NCBI RefSeq assembly: GCF_000346465.2
Contig: NC_034012.1
Coordinates: 20,264,377-20,328,376 of the forward strand
Length of the DNA stretch: 64,000 nt
Direction of reading: 5' to 3'
Origin: Prunus persica
Taxonomy: Eukaryota > Streptophyta > Magnoliopsida > Rosales > Rosaceae
The position numbers were made by a program, and so were the translations under genes. Under the pieces are notes generated by a model. It ran no database searches. It was given only the letters and a program-made list of their open reading frames with translations, and was not told where the DNA came from. Position 1 is the first letter of the stretch. Each line of letters begins with the position of its first letter. Positions 1 through 11,068 of this stretch are shown one piece after another.

Positions 1-666
1 CATGTCTGCCATTGGCATAGGATATTCGTCTTTAGGAGATGCCTCATTGAGATTCCTGTAATCTACGCAGATTCTAACTGCCCCTGTTTTTCTTTTGAGA
101 ACAGGTACAATATTTGCTAACCAATCGGCATAGACGGCTGGCCTGATGAATCCTGCCTTGAGCAACCTTTCTATCTCTTCTTTGACCTTTAGTTCTGTGT
201 CCATAGACATTCTTCTTCTGGCCTGTTTGACTGGAAGGTAGCCATCTTTAATTGGCAGCTTGTGCTCCACTAACTGCCTGTCCAATCCTGGCATCTCGTG
301 GTAATGCCAGGCAAAACAATCTCTGAACTCCCGCAAAAGTGCCGTGAGTTCAGCCTTGAATGGTTCCTTTAACAGTGTGCTGATGAAAGTAGGCCTTGGA
401 TCTTCTTCTGTCCCTAAGTTTATCTCCTGTAGAGGGTCCTCTACTTCTGGCAGGGAGTCATCTAGTGCTGCCGGTGCAAATTCCAACACCTCCTCCTGTA
501 AAACTTCTTCCTCTTGTTCTTTTATGCTTTCATGGGTGAATTCTGCCATATTAATGGCTGGATTCTGTATGAAAAGTCTCCTTTCTCCCCAGTATATCAA
601 CAATCTTTTTGTGATGGATCGGATTGTTGCAGCTCGATCCTTGTCCAGTTGATTGGGACTAAACAT
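1..666 (-). CDS. pol: Tat copy A pol polyprotein, N-terminal part (runs off window)
   Basis: The ATG at 664-666 overlaps the TGA stop of the gag-protease frame (666-668), the same TGATG arrangement as in copy B. The frame runs to the window start and matches the first 222 residues of the copy B pol protein, ending just after the conserved VDYRNLN segment of reverse transcriptase. Length matches copy B exactly, so no net indel is present. The YxDD active site, RNase H and integrase lie outside the window. I compared it with copy B by eye rather than translating every codon. Confidence 0.8.
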   Translation of the reverse strand, partial: MFSPNQLDKDRAATIRSITKRLLIYWGERRLFIQNPAINMAEFTHESIKEQEEEVLQEEVLEFAPAALDDSLPEVEDPLQEINLGTEEDPRPTFISTLLKEPFKAELTALLREFRDCFAWHYHEMPGLDRQLVEHKLPIKDGYLPVKQARRRMSMDTELKVKEEIERLLKAGFIRPAVYADWLANIVPVLKRKTGAVRICVDYRNLNEASPKDEYPMPMADM

Positions 667-3600
667 CAGAATTCTGGAAGTTCGGCACAAGAAAGTCTAT
701 TCCAGTCCTCTAGAGAACTGGCTAGACCTTCTTCAATGAGTCTTTGGGCCGTGACACCATGGGGGCGGCCGTTCTGATTGACTCCAAGGAAAGTGTAGGG
801 ACCGAGGTCATCATGATAATACCTTGCTTCGAAGCACATGGAAGAGGGTAGGAATGGCCGTGGATCGGCCTCTATAATCTCCATGCAGCCTTCTTCATTC
901 CATATTGCTAACTGCTGGTGGAGGGTGGAAGGGATACAAAGGCTCTGGTGAATCCAATCCCTGCCGAGTAGTGCATTGTAGGTGGTGGAGGTAGTGTCTA
1001 TAACAAAGAATGCTATTTTCAACTCTTTGCTTCCGACTACGACATCTACATCTAAGATGCCGTGTATTTTGGTGATGCCCCCAGCGAAGTTGGTGACGGT
1101 TAATCGTGTTGGAATTAGATCCCTCTCTGTCCTGCCCAACTTGGTCAGCATTCTGTGGGGTAATAGATTAATGGCTGCACCTCCATCTACCATGATCTTG
1201 GAGATAGGAATACCTCCAAGATTTGCCGTTATAAACAACGGTCTGAGGTGATTTGCCATTTCTCTGGTTGGCTTGGCGAAACAAGGCTGCTCTGTAGCTG
1301 GTTTATTGGCTTTTCTGCCTGTCCTAGGGTCGTCTGCTTGCGGTTCTGGCGGCTCCTCTGCTTCTGCCAACCTACATTCAAAGCTCTCCTGGGAGAAAAC
1401 GTCCCCTTCCAGAGTGCTTTCTTGTCCTTCGGTAGCCCTGAATTCACCTGGTAGGATGAATACCATGTTAATTCCCAGATCACCCTGTAGGAGGTCTTCT
1501 AATTCTGCGCCAAAAGCTTCTGTTTCTGGGTCCAATTCTTCACCAAATTCCATTAATTCTTCCCCATATTCTTCCGTCCAGTCATCCTGTTCTGCTACTT
1601 CGAGGGGCTCTTTCTGATCATCTGCAGAAGGTTCATAGTCTAATTGCTCTTCTTCATATTCCTCAGCGTAGTCGTCTTCTTTTTGTAACGGGGTAGACCC
1701 GGATTTCTCTAATGTCTGCGTGGTGTCAGGATGGCTGCCGGACGACGAGGCTATATGGATAGGAGACCTGGCTGGCGGCTCTGTTTTCAGCAATTCTCTT
1801 GACTGGCAAGCTTTCTGTTCTGTCTGGGGAAGTGCTTCAGGATTCTTTCCTTTCCTGGCAGAACTGGGTTGTGAACGTACCTGCATATTATCTTGGCTTT
1901 TAAGATATGTGCAGTATTGCCTCTGGATTCTTCTTTTCTGGGTTCTGGTCAGCTCCAGAGTCGGTCTACCGCTTCTTCCTACGGAATACCACCTCCCTTC
2001 TATGATCGTTGCCAAGGGTCTTTCGTTTCCGGGCGTCTTGACTGGTATTTCCTTCCTGGGTTGCTCCATCCTCCTTTCGCCGTAGTGTGTAGGCCTAAGA
2101 CAGCTCTTCTGCCTTGTCTTGTCTCGGGATATAGTTCCAATTCTGTCAAAGACACTAGGTGTGGGCTGATTTTGCTTGTCTAGGACCACCTCTAGCTCTG
2201 TTTCACACTTGCACCTACTGCAGAGCACTACCCCAGCCGAGATTGTCGCTCTTGGTATCTGACTGGTCTCCCTTATGATTCTTCTGCCTCTGCTGCAACC
2301 AGCATCTGTGATTGGGTCGGTTTTCCTCTGTTCTGGCCAATTTAAGTTGACCATATTGACTTGCGGTTGAGGAAAAGGATCCGTTGTGACGGATGGTGGT
2401 TTTTCTGCCAGCTTCAACCTTCCTGCCGTTATTCCTTCTTGTACTACGTCCCTGAAAACGACACAGCTATTGGTAGAATAGTTCCAAGAGTTGTGCCACC
2501 TGCAGTACTGTCTGCCTTTGAGTTCTTCCGGCTTCGGTATTCTGTGAGGCGTCTCTATTGCCTTCTGCAGTAGCATTTCGTCGAACAAGGCATCGACCTT
2601 GGTTAAGTCAAAAGAGTAAACCTTGTTTTGTGTTGGTTTGTTTGGAACGAATCCTCCTGTGAATGGTGGTGGCTTTTGGTCTTTGGGTGGCTTTGTGAGG
2701 GCTTTGCAACTGATGGGATGTTTCAGTTTTGCCATTTCTGCCACTGAAACCTCTTTCTCCTCTGATTCCTCTGTATCTTCTTGTGACTCCACCTCGATCA
2801 GGTGGACTGAAGAAGAAGGGGTTTTGTAGTATGTACCTTTGGAGGAGTTCCTCCTTTGCTACTCTTCCCTGAGTAGCTCTTCATACTTGGATGCCTTATC
2901 AGCCAGTTCTGCCAGATCTCCGAATAATATCCCGTCGAACCTTTTCCTGAGAGAGATTTTAAGGGCGGCTTGGGCCATCTGGATGAAGTGTCTTTCTTCC
3001 ATTGGGATTCGGCACTTCATCTTGAGCCTTCTGAACCTGGTTATGAAATCTTGCGCCGGTTCATCTTCACTCTGCTTGAGGGCAGCTAGATCACTGATGG
3101 TGACTTCTGGCTGAATCCTGTAATAGTAGTCATGGAAGACATTTTCCATCTGTTCCCAGGTTTGAACAGAGTTAGCTGGCAGGCTGGTGTACCAGGTAAA
3201 AGCTTGCCCAGAGAGAGAGTTGCCAAAAAGCCTTAATTTCAGCAGAGGGTTGTTTTCTATAGCTATGCATTGGACGGAGAACCTGCCTATATGTTCGACT
3301 GAGGAAGCATGGGGGTATTCCCCGTTGAACAAAGTGAAATTTGGCACTTTGAAACCTGGAGACAACGGTATTTGATCGATGTAGGCTGGGTATGGCTTTC
3401 TATAAGTAAGCCTTTCCCCTCTTCTAGCCTCGGGTTCCATGATCTCTCTGATCATTCTTCGCAATGCCCCTACGTCATTTAAAGCATTGACTGGGGGAAA
3501 ATTTTGTCCCTGTTCTGGCTGAACGTAATCAAACCTGGGCTCTGCCCTGAGTGGTCTGGGTGGAACTTCCTCCCTGTGTTCTTCCTGCTCTTCGACTTCT

Positions 3601-4283
3601 GGATGATTCCTCCAGTTTGCCCCCGGTCTATTCCTGTCATGATTAGCAAAAAGGTTGTTTCCCCCTCGGCCTCTCCTCCCTCTTGCAGGTGGAGGGAATT
3701 GATTAGGGTCCATCCTTCTGGGTCTATATGGCAATACTGCCGGTGGTTCAGGCAGAAGCGCCAAAGGTTGATCATGCGGGGCTGCATGATGTGGATTGGG
3801 CTGAGGTCCTGGCTGGTTCTGAGCCAGTGCCAGGTTATCTGGCTGGGCTGGGGCCTGATGTTCTTGATTAGGAAGGGCTCTCTCCCTCGGACCAGCCTGA
3901 ATTTCTGTGTGGCCTGGCACTCCAGCCATCTGTGCAACTAGAGGATTTTCCTGGTATGGCCATATTAGTCCTGGTGGAGGGCCATAAGGAAGATCCAACT
4001 GCTGGATTACAGGATCTGGGTTTGGATTTCTGGCCATGGCGGATTCTCGGTCCTTCCGGAACTGTCTGTTTACCTGCCATTGCATCATGGCTGTCATGTT
4101 ATCGAGAGTGTCCTGGCTCCTTTGTACTGTGATCTCTTGTCGGAGTACTGACTCCTGTATTTGACTCATCCTTTTGGAGCCAGTCCTGGAACGTCTGCTT
4201 CCTGTACTGCCGTGGGCAGACTGCCTAGCGTCGCTTTCTTCTGATTCGAGGCCTTCTCTGAGAACCCTTTTGTTTTTCTCCAT
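666..4283 (-). pseudogene. gag-pro: Tat copy A gag-protease ORF, interrupted by one TAG
   Basis: One reading frame from the ATG at 4281-4283 to the TGA at 666-668, broken by an in-frame TAG at 2859-2861 where copy B has CAG (Gln). The N-terminal part (474 aa) has a charged start, a Pro/Gln/Asn-rich linker and the retrotransposon gag domain, including the CIAIENNPLLKLRLF and FHDYYYRIQPE segments. The C-terminal part (frame open from 2858) has Glu/Asp-rich stretches and a retropepsin-like site MVDGGAAINLLP, with DGG instead of the usual DSG/DTG. With the TAG read normally only the gag half is made. This copy supplies the gag N-terminus that is missing from copy B because of a gap. Confidence 0.88.
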
Positions 4284-4362
4284 GTCTGGTGTGGGTTCTG
4301 GCTAGATCTTCCGGCTTTTGTAAATCTGTGAATGATTCTGTCAGAGTATGTATACTGAGGAT

Positions 4363-4380
4363 GTCCCACCGGGCGTGCCA
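4363..4380 (-). promoter_or_regulatory. Primer binding site of Tat copy A
   Basis: On the minus strand, TGGCACGCCCGGTGGGAC begins three bases after the LTR end. It starts with TGG, the complement of a tRNA CCA end, at the place where reverse transcription should be primed. I do not recognise the tRNA with confidence. Confidence 0.7.
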
Positions 4381-4383
4381 AAT

Positions 4384-5923
4384 TGTTCACCCGTTTTCAT
4401 GTTTAACTCCTGATGTGGAAGGGCGAAGTTCCCCACTGGCTTGGAGACCACTTGTTGGTCGACAAGTCAGCTTTCTTTGGTGTGCGAGCGTGCCACTGCT
4501 AGCAATGTAAATTCTAGCAGACTTATTTTTAGAGTGGATAACTTGCGCCTCAAGTTGCTGACTTCTAAAACAAACGATTGTGAATTTGGGTGAGGAATAT
4601 CTCCCAAGTAAGTTCTTTTCTTGCCTCAGACTGGTGAGGACTTTCACAATTTATCTCAGTATCAAAATGGTTGTTCTGGCCAGAATAGATAATAATAAAG
4701 TACTGTTTCAGGCAGAACTGCCTTTTACAAAATTAAGAAGGGAGAAATCAACTCTAGAAAGGCAAAAAGATGGCTGGAATCCCATTTCTGCCTGGGTAGA
4801 AACTTCTGATCCGGGCTGGACTGGGTATGTCTATGCTGGACTGTACTGTCAACAACTTTAGCTACTTGGCTTCAGCTGTAAATCGATACCAAAGTTCAAT
4901 TTTGGCAGAGCTTCAATCTACTTCAAGCCTTGGGAGACTTTTCGAGGGGGCAGAACTGCGACTTCTTCAGTTTGAAGGGACAGAAGTGGCTATTCTCGAG
5001 GATTTAGCAAGCTGGAACTATGCTATAAAATTTGTTGAGGTTTTCATATTTGTGAAAACTCAAGCTGTGTTTATCTTGGCTTTTGCTGAACCAAATTTGT
5101 AACGAGAGGGATCTCGCTTTCAAAGGACTTATTTTCTAAGTCTGAACTTTGGAATTCTGATCTAGAGCTGTTTTCCTGTTTGTGTTTTTTTTTGATTGAT
5201 TGATGAATTGAGTGTCCCTTGTCCCTTTGCCCTCTTTCGCTTTTATAAGAGATCTTCCTAAGGAGTTTTATTTTTAATCCTAAACAATGGGCGGCAAAAA
5301 GATCTCTTATAATGTAAAGTAAGTAGGGTTTTTTTATCAATCAAGGCAGATAGGCTCTGAGCAGTCATCTCCTAAAAAACAGTCCTTTCCCTGGTTTCCT
5401 GGGTGGCAGCTCTCTAATTCAACCAACGCCACCGTCTGTGTGGGCTTTTCATGGCGGTTTCGGCTCTTTTTCTTCTGTATTTTCTGAGTGGTTCCCTATT
5501 TCCCGTTCTAATTTAGGAAGCGTGATCCGTGAGTTTCTTGGGAGATGGTGCACTGATTTGGAGCAAGATCTTGAATACAGATGGGTTTTTGATCTTTGAT
5601 TGGCAGTGTTTCAGAGACGTCCCTCTCTCATTAAACCTTAGTTGGAAATGCTGACTTTTCCAACATTGAGGCAATCACGTGGGTGTGTCTTTGATCCATT
5701 GGGTTTGAATCTATCGGAAATCACGGGCTGACCTTTGGAGCCCACTTCGAAAGTTTCCACATCTGGGCTTTCTTTGGGCCGAGGCCTCATTTCCAACACT
5801 CTTGGTGTGAAGCCCAATCTGTCTGGATCTTATTTTCGTTTTTCTCAAGTCTCTGGGCTGGGTAGGTAATTTTATTATGGGCTTGTGTCTTGGTCTTGGG
5901 TGTGCCGAATTTGGGCCCAAACA
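4384..5923 (-). repeat. LTR of Tat copy A (1540 bp)
   Basis: On the minus strand it begins TGTTTGGGCC at 5923 and ends GGGTGAACA at 4384, the same TG...CA termini as the copy B LTRs. A TATA box (TATAAAAG, 5240-5247) marks the U3/R area. Downstream of the TATA box it is about 97% like copy B, but the U3 upstream is much more diverged and 84 bp longer overall. Confidence 0.9.
5240..5247 (-). promoter_or_regulatory. TATA box in copy A LTR
   Basis: TATAAAAG on the minus strand inside the LTR, aligned with the TATAAAAA of the copy B LTRs. It is the likely core promoter for the genomic RNA; transcription would start about 30 bases further along the minus strand. Confidence 0.6.
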
Positions 5924-5929
5924 CTTAAA

Positions 5930-6053
5930 TGTTAAAAATGGAAATAAGGTAATCTGTACACCAGTTGAGCAAATGGGCAATTTGAAGCACCTACAATAGT
6001 TTTTTCGGCGATGGGAGGTGCAGCTGTACCTCCTTGCGCCTTAATGGATCCGC
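5930..6053 (-). repeat. Fragment of a small TIR element (CCACTGGCGGACC family)
   Basis: Reverse-complement match to the left part of the complete element at 32810-33370: shared segments around the GGTAATCTGTACACC and CAATTTGAAGCAC motifs and a GATCCGCC end. It is cut at the left by the LTR of Tat copy A, so the retrotransposon inserted into it. No coding capacity. Confidence 0.6.
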
Positions 6054-6295
6054 CTCTAGACACAAGAAATTCACAGTCACCAACACCGTGGTCTCCACTC
6101 CCATCCTATGCCATCACTACCAGCACTCTCTTGAATCTTCAATTCCTTATTTATGTCCAAGGAAAATTATTTTGATTTGAATTGGTAAGAAACCAACTGC
6201 TGATTAAAGCACTTTCAAATATTACACTCTCTATACACTCTCTGCTCTATTTTAGACGCAACAATTTGATCTGTAACCTTACCAGCAAATTAGAA

Positions 6296-6679
6296 ATGGT
6301 TGTCCTTCTTCTTCTCTTGTTTCACTTAGCTCCTTTTGCATCCTCATTAAACTTCAGTTTCCCCACCTTCACAAATGACATCACCACCCCATCTCTCGAG
6401 GGAGATGCTGTCATCCACAGGGAATTCCTCCGACTCTCCAATAGCGTTGTTGACAACGTCGGCCGAGCCACCTACAGCCAACCCTTCCTCTTCCGTGACA
6501 ACGCCACAGGAAAACTCGTGGACTTCACCACAACTTTCACATTTGCCATCGACTCGCAAAATAAAAATCTCCATGGAGACGGGCTCGCCTTCTTTTTGGC
6601 GCCAAACGGGTCTTCACTCAACCGTACTAGCAGAGGCAAATCTCTTGGCCTCCTTGTTGGTGTGACTTGTGGATATTGA
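6296..6679 (+). pseudogene. Legume-type (L-type) lectin domain, truncated
   Basis: The ATG at 6296 is chosen because it opens a hydrophobic signal peptide (MVVLLLLLFHLAPFASS), followed directly by a legume-lectin start (LNFSFPTF) and the conserved VDFTTTFTFAI and HGDGLAFFLAP segments. The family binds sugars outside the cell, either as a soluble lectin or as the ectodomain of a lectin receptor kinase. A complete domain is about 230-250 residues; here recognisable lectin stops after about 120 residues at SLGLL, where a Copia-type LTR begins (6655), and a stop follows at 6677. Metal- and sugar-binding residues of the second half are missing. No transmembrane or kinase part follows in the window. 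Probably non-functional. Confidence 0.75.
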
Positions 6680-7155
6680 CTTACTTTCCTCACACACCAA
6701 GAATTCCTATTATAATTGTAATTGATTTACTTTAATTCTTGATTTCCTACTGTAAATAGATTTAGGAATTTATTATTTACTTGCCCATTCAGGTTTCGTT
6801 ATATTAAAAATATGACCTCCTACAAGGAGAAGAATACATAGAAAATTCTCATAAACAAATATTCTCTCATAGTTTTCATATTTTAGCATGATATCAGAGC
6901 AGCGATCTTGAAATTGCTAACTCTAGTTTCAAACCCCTGCCGCCGATATGGGGGTTGATGATTTTAACAACCCTCATGGAGGTAGCACCACCGACTCCTT
7001 CTCTCCTTCTCAAACAACCATAGCCGAGTTGAGTGCCTAGATGACTTATCTCCTACATATGTAGACTTTGGCCTCGAATCTGATCCGGAATCAGGATCCC
7101 ATTTTGACGACCCCGACCCCGATCTCGGCTACGACGACGACGACGACCTTGACCC
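6655..7155 (+). mobile_element. Copia-like LTR retroelement remnant (LTR, PBS, start of internal region)
   Basis: A 234-bp LTR-like block starts TGTTGG at 6655 and ends TTTTAGCA at 6888. It is followed at once by TGATATCAGAGC (6889-6900), one mismatch from the TGGTATCAGAGC primer site for initiator tRNA-Met used by many plant Copia elements. A short ORF start follows at about 6950 and then a GAC-rich stretch. No reverse transcriptase or second LTR is seen. Tat copy B inserted at 7156, and the GAC-rich sequence resumes after 21815. The LTR interrupts the lectin gene. Confidence 0.6.
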
Positions 7156-8055
7156 TGTTTGGGCCTAAATTCGACACACCAAAGAGATCCAGAAACAGGC
7201 CCGTGGTGAAATACTTATCCAGTCCCAAAAAGACCCAAAGCTGTCATATTGGGCCTTTGAAAATCAGCCCACAAAATATTGTTTAAACTCAAGCCCAAGA
7301 GACTAAAGACACATTCACGTGGCTACCTCACCTCTCTGGAAAGTCAGCAAATCCAACTAGAGTTTTTATGTAAGAAGGGACGTTTCTGAAAACACTGCCG
7401 AGAAAGAAAAATCAAAGGGGCGTCTATGATCAGAGACTTTTTGCTCCAAAGCAACACACCGTCTTCTAAAAAGATTTCGCAAATCACGTTTTCAAGAGCA
7501 AGAGACAGGGAGTTGTTCAGAAAATACAAAAGAAAAATCAAAACCGCCATAGGATCAGCTCACACAGACGGTGGCATTAAAATAAAAAAAACCGTCAGCC
7601 AGGAAACCAGGGAAGGGATCGCTATAGGAAATGACCACTGGGAGTCTATCTGCCATAATTGATAAAAATCTTTCCTGCTTTACGTTTTTTGAAAAATCTT
7701 TTGCCGCCCATTATTAAAATTTAAAACCACCTTCAAAAGGAGGGTCTCTTATAAAAACAGAAACAGGCAAGAAAGAAAAGGGACATTCTTTTCATCAATC
7801 AATCAAAAAATACAAACAGGAAAACAGCTCTAGATCAGAATTCCAAAGTTCAGACTTAGAAAATAAGTCCTCTGAAAGCGAGATCCCTCTCGTTACAAAT
7901 TTGGTTCAGCAAAAGCCAAAACAAACACAGCTTGAGTTTTCACAAATATGAAAACCTCAACAAATTTTATAGCATAGTTCCAGCTTGTTAAATCCTCGAG
8001 AATAGCCACTTCTGTCCTTTCAAACTGAAGAAGTCGCAGTTCTGCCCGCTCGAAA
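7156..8055 (+). repeat. 5' LTR of copy B, 3' part lost in gap
   Basis: First 900 bp of the LTR; matches 20355-21254 with one substitution (G versus A near 7250). The remaining 556 bp of the LTR fall in the N run. A TATA box lies at 7750-7757. Confidence 0.93.
7750..7757 (+). promoter_or_regulatory. TATA box in copy B 5' LTR
   Basis: TATAAAAA about 594 bp into the LTR, identical in the 3' LTR at 20949-20956. It is the likely core promoter for the element's genomic RNA. Confidence 0.6.
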
Positions 8056-8155
8056 NNNNNNNNNNNNNNNNNNNNNNNNNNNNNNNNNNNNNNNNNNNNN
8101 NNNNNNNNNNNNNNNNNNNNNNNNNNNNNNNNNNNNNNNNNNNNNNNNNNNNNNN
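8056..8155. other. Assembly gap of exactly 100 N
   Basis: A run of 100 N, the usual placeholder for a gap of unknown size. By comparison with copy A and the 3' LTR it should hold about 1.4 kb: 556 bp of LTR, the primer site and leader, and about 770 bp of gag. The bases just after it (8156-8215) align poorly with copy A and look like low-quality contig end. Confidence 0.85.
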
Positions 8156-8199
8156 CTCGGGGAGGGAAGTCCCCCCCAGCCCACCCAGGCATAACCCAA

Positions 8200-11068
8200 G
8201 GTTGATTACGTTCAGCCAGAACAGGGACAAATTGCTCCCCCAGTCAATGCTTTAAATGACGTAGGGGCATTGCGAAGAATGATCAGAGAGATCATGGAAC
8301 CCGAGGCTAGAAGAGGGGAAAGGCCTACTTACAGAAAGCCATACCCAGCCTACATCGATCAAATACCGTTGTCTCCAGGTTTCAAAGTGCCAAACTTCAC
8401 TTTGTTTAACGGGGAAGATCCCCATGCTTCCTCAGTCGAACACATAGGCAGGTTCTCCGTCCAATGCATAGCTATAGAAAACAACCCTCTACTGAAATTA
8501 AGGCTTTTTGGCAACTCTCTCTCTGGGCAAGCTTTTACCTGGTACACCAGCCTGCCAGCTAACTCTGTTCAAACCTGGGAACAGATGGAAAATGTCTTCC
8601 ATGACTACTATTACAGGATTCAGCCAGAAGTCACCATCAGTGATCTAGCTGCCCTCAAGCAAAGTGAAGATGAACCGGCGCAAGATTTCATAACCAGATT
8701 CAGAAAGCTCAAGATGAAGTGCCGAATCCCAATGGAAGAAAGACACTTCATCCAGATGGCCCAAGCCGCCCTTAAAATTTCTCTCAGGAAAAGGTTCGAC
8801 GGGATAGTGTTCGGAGATCTGGCAGAACTGGCTGATAAGGCATCCAAGTATGAAGAGCTACTCAGGGAAGAGCAGCAAAGGAGGAACTCCTCCAAAGGTA
8901 CATACTACAAAACCCCTTCTTCTTCAATCCACCTGATCGAGGTGGAGTCACAAGAAGATACAGAGGAATCAGAGGAGAAAGAGGTTTCAGTGGCAGAAAT
9001 GGCAAAACTGAAACATCCCATCAGTTGCAAAGCCCTCACAAAGCCACCCAAAGACCAAAAACCGCCACCATTCACAGGAGGATTCGTTCCAAACAAACCA
9101 ACACAGAACAAGGTTTACTCTTTTGACTTAACCAAGGTCGATGCCTTGTTCGACGAAATGCTACTGCAGAAGGCAATAGAGACGCCTCACAGAATACCCA
9201 AGCCGGAAGAACTCAAAGGCAGACAGTACTGCAGGTGGCACAACTCTTGGAACCATTCTACCAATAGCTGTGTCGTTTTCAGGGACGTAGTACAAGAAGG
9301 AATAACGGCAGGAAGGTTGAAGCTGGCAGAAAAACCACCATCCGTCACAACGGATCCTTTTCCTCAACCGCAAGTCAATATGGTCAACTTAAATTGGCCA
9401 GAACAGAGGAAAACCGACCCTATCACAGATGCTGGTTGCAGCAGAGGCAGAAGAATCATAAGGGAGACCAGTCAGATACCAAGAGCGACCATCTCGGCTG
9501 GGGTAGTGCTCTGCAGTAGGTGCAAGTGTGAAACAGAGCTAGAGGTGGTCCTAGACAAGAAAAATCAGCCCACACCTAGTGTCTTTGACAGAATTGGAAC
9601 TATATCCCGAGACAAGACAAGGCAGAAAAGCTGTCTTAGGCCTGCACACTACGGCGAGAGGAGGATGGAGCAACCCAGGAAGGAAATACCAGTCAAGACG
9701 CCCGGAAACGAAAGACCCTTGGCAACGATCATAGAAGGGAGGTGGTATTCCGTAGGAAGAAGCGGTAGACCGACTCTGGAGCTGACCAGAACCCAGAAAA
9801 GAAGAATCCAGAGGCAATACTGCACATATCTTAAAAGCCAAGATAATACGCAGGTACGTTCACAACCCAGTTCTGCCGGGAAAGGAAAGAATCCTGAAAC
9901 ACTTCCCCATACAGAACAGGAAGCTTGCCAGTCAAGGGAATTGCTGAAAACAGAGCCACCAGCCAGGTCTCCTATCCATATAGCCTCGTCGTCCGGCAGC
10001 CATCCTGACACCACGCAGACACCAGAGAAATCCGGGTCTGCCCCATTACAAAAAGAAGACGACTACGCTGAGGAATATGAAGAAGAGCAATTAGACTATG
10101 AACCTTCTGCGGATGATCAGAAAGAGCCTCTCGAACTAACAGAACAGGATGACTGGACGGAAGAATATGGGGAAGAATTAATGGAATTTGGTGAAGAATT
10201 GGACCCAGAAACAGAAGCTTTTGGCGCAGAATTAGAAAACCTCCTACAGGGTGATCTGGGAATCAACATGGTATTCATCCTACCAGGTGAATTCAGGGCT
10301 ACCGAAGGACAAGAAAGCACTCTGGAAGGGGACGTTTTTTCCCAGGAGAGCTTTGAATGTAGGTTGGCAGAAGCAGAGGAGCCGCCAGAACCGCAAGCAG
10401 ACGACCCTAGGACAGGCAGAACAGCCAATAAACCAGCTACAGGGCAGCCTTGCTTCGCCAAGCCAACCAGAGAAATGGCAAATCACCTCAGACCGCTGTT
10501 TATAACGGCAAATCTTGGAGGTATTCCTATCTCCAAGATCATGGTAGATGGAGGTGCAGCCATTAATCTATTGCCCCACAGAATGCTGACCAAGTTGGGC
10601 AGAACAGAGAGGGATCTAATTCCAACACGATTAACCGTCACCAACTTCGCTGGGGGCATCACCAAAATACACGGCATCTTAGATGTAGATGTCGTAGTCG
10701 GAAGCAAAGAGTTGAAAATAGCATTCTTTGTTATAGACACTACCTCCACCACCTACAATGCACTATTCGGCAGGGATTGGATTCACCAGAGCCTTTGTAT
10801 CCCTTCCACCCTCCACCAGCAGTTAGCAATATGGGATGAAGAAGGCTGCATGGAGATTGTAGAGGCCGATCCACGGCCATTCCTGCCCTCTGCCATGTGC
10901 TTTGAAGCAAGGTATTATCATGATGACCTCGGTCCCTACACTTTCCTTGGAGTCAATCAGAACGGCCGCCCCCATGGCGTCACGGCCCAAAGACTCATTG
11001 AAGAAGGTCTAGCCAGTTCTCTAGAGGACTGGAATAGACTTTCTTGTGCTGAACTTCCAGAATTCTGA
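8200..11068 (+). CDS. gag-pro: Tat copy B gag-protease ORF (5' end missing in gap)
   Basis: The frame is open from just downstream of the gap; the first visible ATG (8270) is internal, since copy A shows about 270 further residues upstream. Numbered from 8270, residues 1-200 hold the retrotransposon gag domain, and residues about 560-650 are extremely acidic. The retropepsin-like motif MVDGGAAINLLPHRM is near residue 757, with DGG at the catalytic position and a GRDWI segment downstream. Copy A's TAG is CAG here, so the frame is intact. It makes the particle shell and the protease. It ends TGA at 11066-11068, overlapping the pol ATG by one base. There is no CCHC zinc knuckle that I can see. 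Confidence 0.9.

Larger units (their letters stand above)
1..5923 (-). mobile_element. Ty3/gypsy Tat-lineage LTR retrotransposon, copy A (partial, cut by window start)
   Basis: Minus-strand element reading from an LTR (5923 to 4384) through leader, gag, protease and the first third of pol, leaving the window inside reverse transcriptase. It is about 97-98% identical by eye to copy B at 7156-21810 over gag-pro and pol, and base 1 pairs with 11733 of copy B without net indel. Tat assignment rests on copy B, which has a second RNase H domain between the RT-linked RNase H and integrase. The insertion lies inside a small TIR element whose remnant is at 5930-6053. The putative target duplication on this side is CTTAA (5924-5928); its partner lies outside the window. 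Confidence 0.9.

Noticed and set aside
344..2829. Several plus-strand ORFs (344-652, 982-1251, 1720-2085 and others)
   Set aside because: Antisense shadows of the Tat copy A gag-pro-pol frames; the same shadows appear mirrored in copy B.
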